A stretch of 64,000 nucleotides of DNA from Chitiniphilus eburneus (GTDB lineage: Bacteria > Pseudomonadota > Gammaproteobacteria > Burkholderiales > Chitinibacteraceae): NCBI RefSeq assembly GCF_005048205.1, contig NZ_SUMF01000001.1:434001-498000 (forward strand), given 5' to 3'. Below the pieces are notes generated by a model, which worked only from the letters and a program-made list of their open reading frames with translations, did not search any database and was not told the origin of the DNA. The position numbers and the translations under genes were made by a program. The stretch's first letter is position 1; each line of letters begins with the position of its first letter. This document shows positions 26,626 through 34,723 of this stretch, piece after piece.

Positions 26626-27227
26626 TTGGCGGCTGCTCCGTTCTTCAAGGCATTGTTGCGATCGGCCAGCAACTTGATCAGGCCATCCACGCCATCCTTG
26701 CGGATCACGGCGGAAAACTGGTTGCGGTTGTTGACGATGAAGCTGATGCCATCCACCGAGATATCGAACACCTTCCATCCCTGGCGGGTGCGCTCGAAAC
26801 TGAAATCGACGGGAATCGGCTTCTGCCCGGGCAACGACACCTCGGTACGCACGCTCTGCTCATCATCGCCAGCGCCCGGGCGCGAGCCCTTCACCTCCAC
26901 CTCGGCGTTCTTGTAGACGGTCAGCGCGGACAGATAGGTGCGGACCAGCATGGTGCGGAACTCGCGGGTCAGCGCCTGCTGCTGCTCGGGCGTGGCGGTA
27001 CGCCAGTAACGGCCGACGGCCAGCGCGGTCATGCGGGTGTAGTCGGCCAGCGGCGCAACGCGGGCGTCGACCAGATCGCGCACCTTGGTCGGATCTTTTT
27101 CATTGGACTTGATGATGGCGAGCACATCGTCGCTCACCTTGCGGGTGATCTGCTCGGGGGAGTCGTTTGCGGCCAGCGCGAACAACGGTATCAATCCAAT
27201 CACCAGGCTGGCTATCCATCGCTTCAT
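26622..27227 (-). CDS. mlaC: Periplasmic phospholipid-binding protein MlaC
   Basis: MlaC ferries phospholipid between MlaA and the MlaFEDB complex. The 201-residue product has a signal peptide (MKRWIASLVIGLIPLFALA), the MTALAVGRYWRTATPEQQQALTREFRTMLVRTY block and the WKVFDISVDGISFIVNNRNQFSAVI region typical of the NTF2-like MlaC fold. It overlaps mlaD by four bases and mlaB by four bases. Confidence 0.95.
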   Translation of the reverse strand: MKRWIASLVIGLIPLFALAANDSPEQITRKVSDDVLAIIKSNEKDPTKVRDLVDARVAPLADYTRMTALAVGRYWRTATPEQQQALTREFRTMLVRTYLSALTVYKNAEVEVKGSRPGAGDDEQSVRTEVSLPGQKPIPVDFSFERTRQGWKVFDISVDGISFIVNNRNQFSAVIRKDGVDGLIKLLADRNNALKNGAAAK

Positions 27228-27712
27228 TGAGCATGCTCCGTAGGGGTTTGTTCTCCAGCCGTTTCCGCCTTCGAAAACAGGAAGCGGCTGATCAGTTGTT
27301 CGAGCACCACCGCCGACGAAGTGATGGTGATCCGCCCGCCCGCTTCCAGGTTCTTGTCATCCGCGCCGGGCTCCAGGCCGATGTATTGTTCGCCGAGCAG
27401 GCCGGAGGTCAGAATCTGTGCGCTGCTGTCGCGGCTGAAGTGATAGCGTGCATCCAGGGCGAGCGTGACGCGTGCGACATACAGGTTGGGATCGAGTTCG
27501 ATGCCAGTCACACGGCCGACCACCACGCCGGCGCTTTTCACTGGCGCGCGGACCTTCAGGCCACCGATATTCTCGAAGTTCGCCGTCACGGCGTAGGTGC
27601 TGGTTGCCGGCAGCGTGCTCTGGCTGCTCACCTTGATCGCCAGGAACAGCAGCGCGGCCGCACCGGCCACCGCAAACAGGCCGACCCAGAAGTCGATCAT
27701 TCCACGTTTCAT
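27224..27712 (-). CDS. mlaD: MCE-domain phospholipid transport protein MlaD
   Basis: MlaD forms the periplasmic hexameric MCE ring on the MlaE permease. I use ATG 27712 (MKRGMIDFWVGLFAVAGAAALLFLAIKV), which has GGGA at about eight bases, over ATGs at 27718 and 27736. The 162-residue product has one N-terminal membrane helix, the MCE domain (ANFENIGGLKVRAPVKSAGVVVGRVTGIEL) and the pore-loop segment GLLGEQYIGLEPG. A 140-base gap with no gene lies between it and mlaE. Confidence 0.94.
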   Translation of the reverse strand: MKRGMIDFWVGLFAVAGAAALLFLAIKVSSQSTLPATSTYAVTANFENIGGLKVRAPVKSAGVVVGRVTGIELDPNLYVARVTLALDARYHFSRDSSAQILTSGLLGEQYIGLEPGADDKNLEAGGRITITSSAVVLEQLISRFLFSKAETAGEQTPTEHAQ

Positions 27713-27852
27713 TCTCATTATCCCAAGTAAGCGCACATCTCAACAGCCATTCGTTTCACAGGGGCATTGCATCCCCGACAATCACCCGCCGCCCGTTGCG
27801 GAAACGCCCTTTCGTGGTAGACCGCCGTCTGCCACGGGGCGAGGTCAATTGC

Positions 27853-28647
27853 TCACATTCCCGTGAACATGAAGGCGGTCAGGACAAAATCCAGCGCCAG
27901 GATGACCAGCGCGCTGGTGACCACCGTCCTGGTGGTGGCCCGAGAGACGCCTTCCGCCGTCGGCGGGGCGTCGTAGCCTTCGAATACCGCGATCAGGCTG
28001 ATCGCCACGCCAAAGAACACGCTCTTGATGACACCGTTGAGCACGTCCCCGCGAAAATCCACCGACGCCTGCATCTGCGACCAGAAGCTGCCCGGGTCCA
28101 GCCCCAGCATCTGCACGCCGATCAGGTAGCCGCCGAAAATACCCATGGCGCTGAACATCGCCGCGAGCAAGGGCATCGACAACACGCCGCCCCAGAACTT
28201 GGGGGCGACCACGCGGGCAATCGGGTTGACCGCCATCATTTCCATCGCCGCCAGTTGCTCCGTGGCCTTCATCAGGCCGATCTCGGCGGTGATGGCGCTC
28301 CCCGCCCGGCTGGCGAACAGCAAGGCGCCGACCACCGGGCCCAGCTCACGCACCAGCGAAAGCGATACCAGGATGCCCAGCGCGCTGGACGAACCGAACC
28401 TCACCAGCGTTTCGTAGCCCTGCAAGGCCAGCACCATGCCGACGAACAGCCCGGACACGGCAATGATCAGGACTGACAACACGCCGGCAAACCAGATCTC
28501 GCGCATCGTCAACTGGAACCGCAGCAGCGATGTGGGCGAATGACGCAGGATGGCCAGGAAAAAGCGGCAGGCGAATCCCAGCTTGATGATGGCGCCGGTC
28601 AACGGCGCACCCAGCCGCGCAAAAAAGCGCACCAGTACGTTAGTCAT
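27853..28647 (-). CDS. mlaE: ABC permease MlaE
   Basis: MlaE is the membrane permease of the phospholipid ABC transporter. ATG 28647 (MTNVLVRFFARLGAPL) overlaps the mlaF stop by eight bases and gives 264 residues. Hallmarks of the MlaE/YrbE family are REIWFAGVLSVLIIAVSGLFVGMVLALQGYE, VRELGPVVGALLFASRAGSAITAEIGLMK and the five to six helices. The 140 bases downstream, before mlaD, hold no gene. Confidence 0.96.
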   Translation of the reverse strand: MTNVLVRFFARLGAPLTGAIIKLGFACRFFLAILRHSPTSLLRFQLTMREIWFAGVLSVLIIAVSGLFVGMVLALQGYETLVRFGSSSALGILVSLSLVRELGPVVGALLFASRAGSAITAEIGLMKATEQLAAMEMMAVNPIARVVAPKFWGGVLSMPLLAAMFSAMGIFGGYLIGVQMLGLDPGSFWSQMQASVDFRGDVLNGVIKSVFFGVAISLIAVFEGYDAPPTAEGVSRATTRTVVTSALVILALDFVLTAFMFTGM

Positions 28648-29452
28648 GCCGTCCGTCCTCCAGCCCCAGATCGGTGGCATACGGCCCCGCCGGCTTGTGG
28701 AATGGCAACGGGCCGTCCTTTTCACCGCCAACGAACTGACGCACGAAGGGGTGCGCGGACTCGCGCACCGAATCGGGCGTGCCCTCGGCGATCACCCGAC
28801 CTTCGGCCAGGAAGTAAACGTAGTCGACAATGGCCAGCGATTCGGCGACATCGTGCGTGACCACGATGGATGCCGCACCCAGCGCATCGTTCAACTCGCG
28901 GATCAGCGAGCCGATGGTGGACAGCGAGATCGGATCCAGCCCGGTGAATGGCTCGTCGTACAGCATCACGCGCGGATCGAGCGCAATGGCGCGCGCCAGC
29001 GCCACCCGCCGCGCCATGCCGCCGGACAGTTCGGCCGGCATCAGCTTTGCCGCGCCGCGCAGACCGACAGCCTGGAGCTTCATGAGCACCAGGTCGCGCA
29101 CCATGGATTCGGGCAGATCGGTCCGCTCGCGCAACGGGAACGCCACGTTATCGAAGACCGACAGATCGGTGAACAGCGCGCCGAACTGGAACAACATGCC
29201 CAGCTTCTTACGCCGTTCATACAAGGCGGATTCGGACAGCGTTGCCATGTCCTCGCCATCGACCTCCACCCGCCCCGCATTGGCGCGAAGCTGACCGCCG
29301 ATCAACCGCAGCAGCGTGGTCTTGCCAGAGCCCGAGCCGCCCATGATGGCGACCACCTGGCCCGGCACCACGCTCAGCGAGACGTCGCGCAGGATGTCGG
29401 TCTCGCCATAGGCGAAACGGACTCCATCGAAGCGGACCACAGGATTGGGCAT
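28640..29452 (-). CDS. mlaF: ABC ATPase MlaF
   Basis: MlaF powers the MlaFEDB lipid transporter. ATG 29452 (MPNPVVRFDGVRFAYGE) gives 270 residues. Walker A GGSGSGKT is at 38-45, the signature is AELSGGMARRVALARAIA, Walker B is VMLYDEPFTGLDP, and the switch His is in VVTHDVAESLAI. It is the first gene of the long mla-ibaG-murA-hisG unit. Structured DNA upstream (29462-29538) is probably its promoter or leader. Confidence 0.96.
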   Translation of the reverse strand: MPNPVVRFDGVRFAYGETDILRDVSLSVVPGQVVAIMGGSGSGKTTLLRLIGGQLRANAGRVEVDGEDMATLSESALYERRKKLGMLFQFGALFTDLSVFDNVAFPLRERTDLPESMVRDLVLMKLQAVGLRGAAKLMPAELSGGMARRVALARAIALDPRVMLYDEPFTGLDPISLSTIGSLIRELNDALGAASIVVTHDVAESLAIVDYVYFLAEGRVIAEGTPDSVRESAHPFVRQFVGGEKDGPLPFHKPAGPYATDLGLEDGRHD

Positions 29453-29461
29453 GTTTAGACT

Positions 29462-29538
29462 GGTCTGTACAAACCGGCATTTTATGGGTTTGTCGGATGC
29501 AGGGCCAGTGCAATGCAGCACTCGACGCAATCCGACAA
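29462..29538 (-). promoter_or_regulatory. Structured leader upstream of mlaF
   Basis: Two elements lie in the 90 bases upstream of mlaF. A 14-bp imperfect palindrome, GGTCTGTACAAACC (29462-29475), lies next to the start. A nested stem has an outer 9-bp arm TTGTCGGAT (29490-29498) with its complement at 29530-29538 and an inner AGTGC/GCACT (29507-29511, 29518-29522). A -10-like TAAAAT lies at about 29480-29485 on the minus strand. An operator, a leader hairpin or both are possible. Confidence 0.4.
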
Positions 29539-29670
29539 CACTTGGCAATCATTACCGTTCGTCGGCTTTTTCCTGCCCAATTTCAAACAAGCGTTCCATA
29601 TCAGACAGACTTGTTTTTCTTACTTGCAAAAAAAACTTACCAAAAGAGTGCATAAATAAGCACGAACAGG

Positions 29671-30199
29671 ATGAGCAAAATTCTTTTCCATCAAAAACCC
29701 CCAGGCACTGTCCTCGCCCTCCTCCTGCCGGAGCCGTCCCCCACCGCCTGCATAGCCCCACCCATCGTTGCATCAATGCCGATGAGGCATCTCGTGGCAC
29801 CAGCCCTGCCCCGGCCTACCCCGAGCGGGCCGCCACAGCGCTCGACGTTGCTGGCGCAACGGCATCCTGTCGCCACGCAGCGGTTCACGCTGGCTGGCGA
29901 TGCCGGAATGCAATTAGACCCGCACCCGGAGGTATCCGGCAATGTCACTCTGAACACCATCGACCAGGCCACGCCTCAGCTGGTTGAAAGAATTGCCTCG
30001 CAAATTCCATGGCGATGGCAACTGCGAAATAGCACGCCGACCATCCAGCCTGACACGCTGTTTCCGCACAACCATCAGCGCGACCATCCAAATCCCGGCC
30101 GCCACCGAAACGCCCGCATCACGCCCACCGGCAGCTACGTGGAAGCCCCCGCCGTCTCGCTGGTCGCAGCCAACGACCGGTTGCCTCGAGGTACTGCCA
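29671..30199 (+). pseudogene. Probable remnant of a secretin-like (GspD/MshL-type) gene
   Basis: The first about 130 codons from ATG 29671 read as a coherent protein. There is a signal-like start (residues 13-25 with TAC, a possible lipid Cys), then RFTLAGDAGMQLDPHPEVSG, NVTLNTIDQATPQLVERIAS and QIPWRWQLRNSTPTIQPDT. This matches the pattern of secretin N-domains (short beta strand, NVTL, helix, W.. then I.PD). After about 30064 the frame turns into Pro/His/Arg-rich sequence without secretin features, and no secretin pore domain exists before the next gene. I read it as a truncated, frameshifted remnant. No other gene is seen in 29453-30199. Confidence 0.45.
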
Positions 30200-30663
30200 A
30201 TGCAGGCCTTCTCCCGTTGCGCGCTGGACAGCGCCGGCCGGCTCCGCAACGGCCTGCTGCCCACCAGGCATCCCAGCGACCCGGAATGGCACCTGACACG
30301 GCGGGGCGTCACGCCGATCCGCGTCCGCATTCATCGCCTGCCTGTGCGACAGACACTGCCATCACGCGAACCACTCCTCGCCTTGACGCTCCACCCGGAC
30401 CGGAAACCGCCGCCAGTTTCGATGGCGAACGGCTGCCCCCGCCGCTGGTGGTGCACATGCCGTGGATCGGCGGACAGGCCAGCCGGCCCGACCAGGCACT
30501 GACGCATGCCGGCGAATGGTATCGACAGCGGCTACGCGAATCGGTCGGCCGAATGCGGGCGATGAGCGCGCAGCGATCGACCGTGACGCCCGGCAGCCGG
30601 CTGTGCCGGATGATGCCGGCCATTCCAGGCCCCGTGCTCGCGGCCACGGGAGCGATGCGATGA
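30200..30663 (+). pseudogene. GspF/PilC-like remnant: head and tail joined out of frame
   Basis: ATG 30200 has GAGGT six bases upstream and opens with MQAFSRCALDSAGRLRNGLL, then LTRRGVTPIRVRIHRL, the typical GspF N-terminus. That frame stops at 30502. In another frame, 30418-30570 reads FDGERLPPPLVVHMPWIGGQ, then DQALTHAGEWYRQRLRESV. This resembles the C-terminal GspF repeat (FPPLVV.M..VGE..G..D..L...A..Y...L), and the frame ends at 30663, overlapping the next start. About 250 central residues of a normal 400-residue GspF are missing. The gene cannot make a functional platform protein. Confidence 0.6.
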
Positions 30664-32018
30664 TGCTCGCCCGCACCCTGTTGCTGAGCAACCGCCAACT
30701 CGCCACCTGCGATCGCCCCTGGCGCCGCATCGGCATCGCCAACGCGCCAGCACTCGACGAACTGACGCAGCGGCTGGCGCGGGCCGGCAAACCGCTCCGC
30801 ATCCTGATCGACATGGACGACGAAGTGCTGATGGCCGAGGCACTGCCCCCATTAGGCCCCCGCGACCGCCGCGCATTGATGGCTCGACGATTGGCCCAGG
30901 CCTGGCCCGACACGCCACACCGCCATGCCAGCATGACGCGCGACAATGGCACCGCGCATGCCCTCTACAGCGCGTTGCCAGACCCGCTCGTGCTGGACCG
31001 CGTGCTGGACGCGCTGGCCGCCGCGGGCGCCACCGTGCTGGGCGCATGGTCGTTGTCGCGGCTGGCGCTCGATCTTTCCCCTGCCGGCCAGGCATACCGG
31101 CTGCTGGTCTGGCCCGGCGCGGAAGGCCATTTGCGACACGGGCTCTTTACCGGTGGGCGGCTACAACGGTGCCGGCTCACGCCATCGGCCGCTGGCTCGC
31201 CAGACACCGCGCCCGAACTGGCCCGGCACATTGGGCAAGAGGCCTTGCTGACGACGCGGCAGCTCACCGGACCAGGCGGCGCAACCGCTCCGCTGGAAGT
31301 CCAGGTGCTTGCGCCGCAGCACGTAGCGCAGGGCGTCGTCGCCAAGCTGCAAGCCCAGGCCATCGACGGGGTCAACGCAATCGCGCTGCCGCTCCCCTCC
31401 GGCCACACGCTCGCCAGCTACCTCGCCATGCGGCTGCATCACGACGCACCACCCAGCCACTACGGCACACCCCGGCAATTGCGTCATGGCAGGCTCCGGC
31501 GCCTTGCCTGGCTGGCCTGCGTGCTGGGGGTGGGCCTGTTGCTCGCCGCCCTCGCCTACGCCAGCCATGCCCAGTACGCGGCAGAGCGACTGGATATCGA
31601 TACCGCGTACCAACTGGAGGACAACAAACAAACCCAGCGCTGGCTAGCGCGGCAGCACCCTACCGCAGCGACGCGAGCCGCCCTGGCGGAACCCGGTCTG
31701 GCCGCCATCCGCCAACTGGATAAGCGTCACCTCGCGGCCTGGCCGGACCCGTTGTCCGACATGCAGCGCGTCGGCCTGGCACTGCTGGCCCACCCACAGT
31801 TGATGCTGTCGCGGTATCGCTGGGACTACCGGCCGGATCGCGCGGCGACAGCGATCGAACTGGCCGGCTGGATGACCGACAATGACGCCACCACACCCGG
31901 TCGCCTCGCCACATCGCTCGAGGCGGCATTGGGTACGACTGTGCATCTGGAATCCCTCACGGGCAGGCATGCGTCGATCCGTCTGCGGCTCGACCTCCCC
32001 CTTGGAGCACGGCCATGA
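30660..32018 (+). CDS. GspL/PilM-N-like bitopic assembly protein, orphan
   Basis: The 452-residue product starts at ATG 30660 (or 30663), overlapping the GspF-like frame (ATGA). Residues 1-280 are cytoplasmic, with a ILIDMDDEVLMAEALPPLGP segment and RDRRALMARRLAQAWPDTPHR. One membrane helix lies at about 281-301 (LAWLACVLGVGLLLAALAYA). A periplasmic region of about 150 residues ends in a predicted ferredoxin-like fold (YRWDYRPDRAATAIELAG). This is the domain order of GspL-type proteins, which link the ATPase to the inner-membrane platform. Sequence recognition is weak, so the assignment rests on architecture and neighbours. It overlaps the next gene. Confidence 0.5.
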   Translation: MMLARTLLLSNRQLATCDRPWRRIGIANAPALDELTQRLARAGKPLRILIDMDDEVLMAEALPPLGPRDRRALMARRLAQAWPDTPHRHASMTRDNGTAHALYSALPDPLVLDRVLDALAAAGATVLGAWSLSRLALDLSPAGQAYRLLVWPGAEGHLRHGLFTGGRLQRCRLTPSAAGSPDTAPELARHIGQEALLTTRQLTGPGGATAPLEVQVLAPQHVAQGVVAKLQAQAIDGVNAIALPLPSGHTLASYLAMRLHHDAPPSHYGTPRQLRHGRLRRLAWLACVLGVGLLLAALAYASHAQYAAERLDIDTAYQLEDNKQTQRWLARQHPTAATRAALAEPGLAAIRQLDKRHLAAWPDPLSDMQRVGLALLAHPQLMLSRYRWDYRPDRAATAIELAGWMTDNDATTPGRLATSLEAALGTTVHLESLTGRHASIRLRLDLPLGARP

Positions 32019-32560
32019 TCATCCGACCCGTATGGCGCAACGGATGTTGCGCGGGTGTGCTCCTGCTCGGCGCTGCCATGCTGGCACTGGATGCCCAAAC
32101 GACGCTGACAAGCGCCCACCACGCCAATGACCAGGCCCGGCAAGGCTCGGTGCAACTGCGTCTTCAGGCGCAGCAGCTCGCCAAAGCCACGCGCCATGCG
32201 CCCCGGCTGGCGGAACTGCGCGCCATGGGGCTGCTCGAGCCCCCGGATGAATCCGCACTCGATGCCCTGCTGGATGCATTCGGGCGAGCCCACCCGGCCA
32301 TCATGTTCGGTTATCGGCTGGACGCCATGACGCCGCTCGAACCCGACAACCCGCGGGGCCAGGCCTTGCCGTTCGAGATCGAATTCCAGCCGCGACACGA
32401 ACAGGAACTCATCCAGGTGCTGGCTGCCGTGCAGCGCCTGCGCGGCCGGCCGCTGGTGCGAAGCTGCGAACTGACCAGGTCGGATGCGAGCGACGTCTTC
32501 CTGGCCCGCTGCACGCTGGTCCGGCTGAGCCTCGCGCTTTCCGGGCAAGACCCGCCATGA
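32015..32560 (+). CDS. GspM/PilO-like bitopic assembly protein, orphan
   Basis: The 181-residue product has a short cytoplasmic start, one membrane helix at about residues 9-28 (GCCAGVLLLGAAMLALDA), a coiled-coil-prone stretch (QGSVQLRLQAQQLAKATRHA) and a small alpha/beta periplasmic domain ending in a conserved-looking strand pair. This matches GspM/PilO architecture and size. ATG 32015 overlaps the GspL-like stop (ATGA). The next gene is convergent, with repeat copy B between. No ATPase, pseudopilin or prepilin peptidase gene is seen nearby. Confidence 0.5.
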   Translation: MIIRPVWRNGCCAGVLLLGAAMLALDAQTTLTSAHHANDQARQGSVQLRLQAQQLAKATRHAPRLAELRAMGLLEPPDESALDALLDAFGRAHPAIMFGYRLDAMTPLEPDNPRGQALPFEIEFQPRHEQELIQVLAAVQRLRGRPLVRSCELTRSDASDVFLARCTLVRLSLALSGQDPP

Positions 32561-32609
32561 CAACCGCGCAATGGCTACTGCCGTGAGAGACGGGACGCAC
32601 GGCGTCGCT

Positions 32610-32701
32610 GGGAAGGGGAAAGAGCAAAAACTACAACACAGGCAGTTCCGGATGCCGTGGTTATTGACGTTACCCTTCCCTTTTCCCTCTTCCTTCTTCC
32701 C
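32610..32701. repeat. Purine-arm/pyrimidine-arm inverted repeat, copy B
   Basis: A purine run GGGAAGGGGAAAGAG (32610-32624) is followed 48 bases later by a 29-base pyrimidine run (32673-32701, core CCCTTCCCTTTTCCCTCTTC). It lies at the convergent ends of the GspM-like gene and hda. The pyrimidine arm is inside hda and, read on the minus strand, encodes its Gly/Arg/Glu/Lys tail. Confidence 0.6.
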
Positions 32702-33353
32702 GACCCGCGCCCAGTACCTCGCGCAACAGCGGCACCGTCACCGGTCGGCGTAGCGAGAGGGCATGGATGTTGGCGCGCTCCAGCAGGGCATTGAGCGCGG
32801 GCAGATCGCGCGAGGCGTGGCGCAGCAGGTAATCGGCCGCATCGTCCGACAACTCGAACCCCAGACCAGCCGCACGCTGTTTCAACGCCGCCACCTTGTC
32901 CGCGTCGGACAAGGCCTTGAGCTGGTAGACCAGCCCCCAGCCCAGCCGCGTGGTGAGGTCGTCGCGCAACGGCAGCAACATCGGCGGCAGGGTACCGGCG
33001 GCCAGCAGGCGGCCGCTACCTTCGCGCAGGGTGTTGTAGTGGTCGAACAGGCGAATCTGCTGCTCGGGCGACAAACCATCCACACCATCGACGATCAGCA
33101 GTTCATCGCCCGTCAGCGCCACGGGCAACTCGCCCGGTGGCAGGATGACGGTGACGCCGCAGCGCGCGGCAGCGGCGGCCAGCAGGTACGATTTGCCCAC
33201 CCCCGCTTCGCCCCACAGGTAGAGGAAGCGCACGTCCTCGGCGCCCGATACCCATTCGCCGAGCATGAACAGCGGCTCGGCGTTGTCGCCGCGCACGAAA
33301 CCCTCGAAGCTCGGCGGGGCCGGCAACTGCAAATCGAGGACAAGTTGCTGCAT
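32670..33353 (-). CDS. hda: DnaA regulatory inactivator Hda
   Basis: Hda, with the sliding clamp, stimulates hydrolysis of DnaA-bound ATP and so prevents over-initiation. ATG 33353 (MQQLVLDLQLPAPPSFEGFV) shows the QLxLDL clamp-binding motif; ATG 33365 is four codons earlier. The 227-residue product has Walker A GEAGVGKS (48-55), Walker B LLIVDGVDGL and the AAA+ sensor region RLGWGLVYQL. The last 11 residues (GREEGRGKREG) come from the pyrimidine arm of repeat copy B and are not expected in the family. It is divergent from purM, a common betaproteobacterial arrangement. Confidence 0.93.
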   Translation of the reverse strand: MQQLVLDLQLPAPPSFEGFVRGDNAEPLFMLGEWVSGAEDVRFLYLWGEAGVGKSYLLAAAAARCGVTVILPPGELPVALTGDELLIVDGVDGLSPEQQIRLFDHYNTLREGSGRLLAAGTLPPMLLPLRDDLTTRLGWGLVYQLKALSDADKVAALKQRAAGLGFELSDDAADYLLRHASRDLPALNALLERANIHALSLRRPVTVPLLREVLGAGREEGRGKREG

Positions 33354-33547
33354 CAGTGGAGGCATGGCGGGGCCGGTCGGGCAAGGCGGCGCGCGCGCGC
33401 GCGACGGGCGATCAGGCGTTTCATGGAGGGATCGGGTAAACTACTGCGCTTTCAGTGAATTCCGGCGGCCATTCTAGCGGCAAAGCACTTGCCGACGCCA
33501 TGCAACGGCGGCCACGCCGGACCACGCATCATCTCCACGAGGCCTTC

Positions 33548-34585
33548 ATGACCCCCACCAGCCTGAGCTACCGCGATGCCGGCGTCGACATCGACGCGGG
33601 CGACCAACTCGTCGAAAACATCAAGCCGTTCGCCAAGCGCACCATGCGGCCGGAAGTGCTGTCGGGCATCGGCGGCTTCGGCGGCCTGATCGAAATCTCG
33701 AAGAAGTTCAAGGAGCCAGTCCTCGTCTCCGGCACCGATGGCGTTGGCACCAAGCTCAAGCTGGCATTCGAGCTGAACCGCCACGATACGGTGGGCCAGG
33801 ATCTGGTGGCAATGAGCGTGAACGACATCCTCGTTCAGGGCGCCGAGCCGCTGTTCTTCCTGGACTATTTCGCTTGCGGCAAGCTGGACGTGGATACCGC
33901 CACCGAAGTGATCCGTGGCATCGCCCATGGCTGTGAGCTGGCGGGCTGCGCACTGATCGGCGGCGAAACCGCCGAAATGCCGGGCATGTACCCGCAGGGC
34001 GAATACGATCTGGCCGGCTTCGCCGTCGGCGTGGTGGAAAAGAGCCAGGTGATCACCGGCACCACCATCCGTCCGGGCGACGTGGTGCTGGGCCTGGCAT
34101 CCAATGGCGCGCACTCCAACGGCTACAGCCTGGTGCGCAAGATCCTGCATCTGACCGACGCCGATTACTCCGCCGAATTCGACGGCGGCCGTTCGCTGGC
34201 CGACGTGGTGATGGCACCCACCCGCATTTATGTGAAGCCGTTGCTGAAACTGATGGCCGAATTGCCGGTCAAGGGCATGGCGCACATCACCGGCGGCGGC
34301 ATCACCGAAAACGTGCCGCGCGTACTGCCGTACAACGTGGTTGCGCAGTTGGATGGCACGAGCTGGACCTTCCCCAAGCTGTTCCAGTGGCTGCAGAAGG
34401 AAGGCAACGTCGCCACCGCCGAGATGCATCGCACCTTCAACTGCGGCGTGGGCATGGTGGTGATCGTTGCCGCCGACGATGCCGAACGCGCCATCGCACT
34501 GCTGAGCGCCGAGGGTGAAACCGTCTACCGCCTGGGCGCGGTGCGCGAACGCAACGGCGACGAACACCAGACGCAGATTGCCTGA
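33548..34585 (+). CDS. purM: Phosphoribosylformylglycinamidine cyclo-ligase PurM (AIR synthetase)
   Basis: PurM closes the imidazole ring of AIR in purine synthesis. ATG 33548 gives 345 residues ([22 protein letters not shown]), the canonical start. The Gly-rich [11 protein letters not shown], the [13 protein letters not shown] loop, [40 protein letters not shown] and [16 protein letters not shown] are all conserved. It is followed by purN after a structured 138-base gap. Its stop codon lies inside a 10-bp hairpin. Confidence 0.98.
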   Translation: MTPTSLSYRDAGVDIDAGDQLVENIKPFAKRTMRPEVLSGIGGFGGLIEISKKFKEPVLVSGTDGVGTKLKLAFELNRHDTVGQDLVAMSVNDILVQGAEPLFFLDYFACGKLDVDTATEVIRGIAHGCELAGCALIGGETAEMPGMYPQGEYDLAGFAVGVVEKSQVITGTTIRPGDVVLGLASNGAHSNGYSLVRKILHLTDADYSAEFDGGRSLADVVMAPTRIYVKPLLKLMAELPVKGMAHITGGGITENVPRVLPYNVVAQLDGTSWTFPKLFQWLQKEGNVATAEMHRTFNCGVGMVVIVAADDAERAIALLSAEGETVYRLGAVRERNGDEHQTQIA

Positions 34586-34603
34586 AGCGCCAGCGCTTCA
34601 GGC
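34580..34603 (+). other. Hairpin overlapping the purM stop codon
   Basis: GCCTGAAGCG (34580-34589) pairs perfectly with CGCTTCAGGC (34594-34603) around a 4-base loop. The TGA of purM (34583-34585) is inside the left arm. No T-run follows, so it is more likely a 3' stabilising structure or part of the purM-purN regulatory region than a terminator. Confidence 0.6.
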
Positions 34604-34604
34604 G

Positions 34605-34717
34605 GTGAGGTGTGAGGAGGGAGGTGTGAGGAGTAACCCCAGGCGTGCAGTGGACGATCATCCACCGCGCCACCGCCCACCTTCGCCACACCTCACGCCT
34701 CACACCTCACACCTCAC
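34605..34717. repeat. Inverted repeat in the purM-purN gap, copy D (variant)
   Basis: GTGAGGTGTGAGG (34605-34617) and a further GAGGTGTGAGGAG (34621-34633) form a purine-rich left arm. The right arm contains the exact complement CCTCACACCTCAC twice, overlapping (34698-34710 and 34705-34717). The right arm ends six bases before the purN ATG. The layout (purine arm, about 70-base spacer, pyrimidine arm) resembles copies A-C, but the unit sequence differs. Confidence 0.65.
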
Positions 34718-34723
34718 TTTCCA

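Noticed and set aside
29552-29800. Minus-strand 82-codon frame in the gap upstream of mlaF
   Set aside because: No ribosome site, no family, and half of it mirrors the secretin-like remnant.
33389-33403. Alternating GC run upstream of hda
   Set aside because: Seven units in a GC-rich gap can arise by chance; left-handed DNA potential alone is weak evidence for a function.
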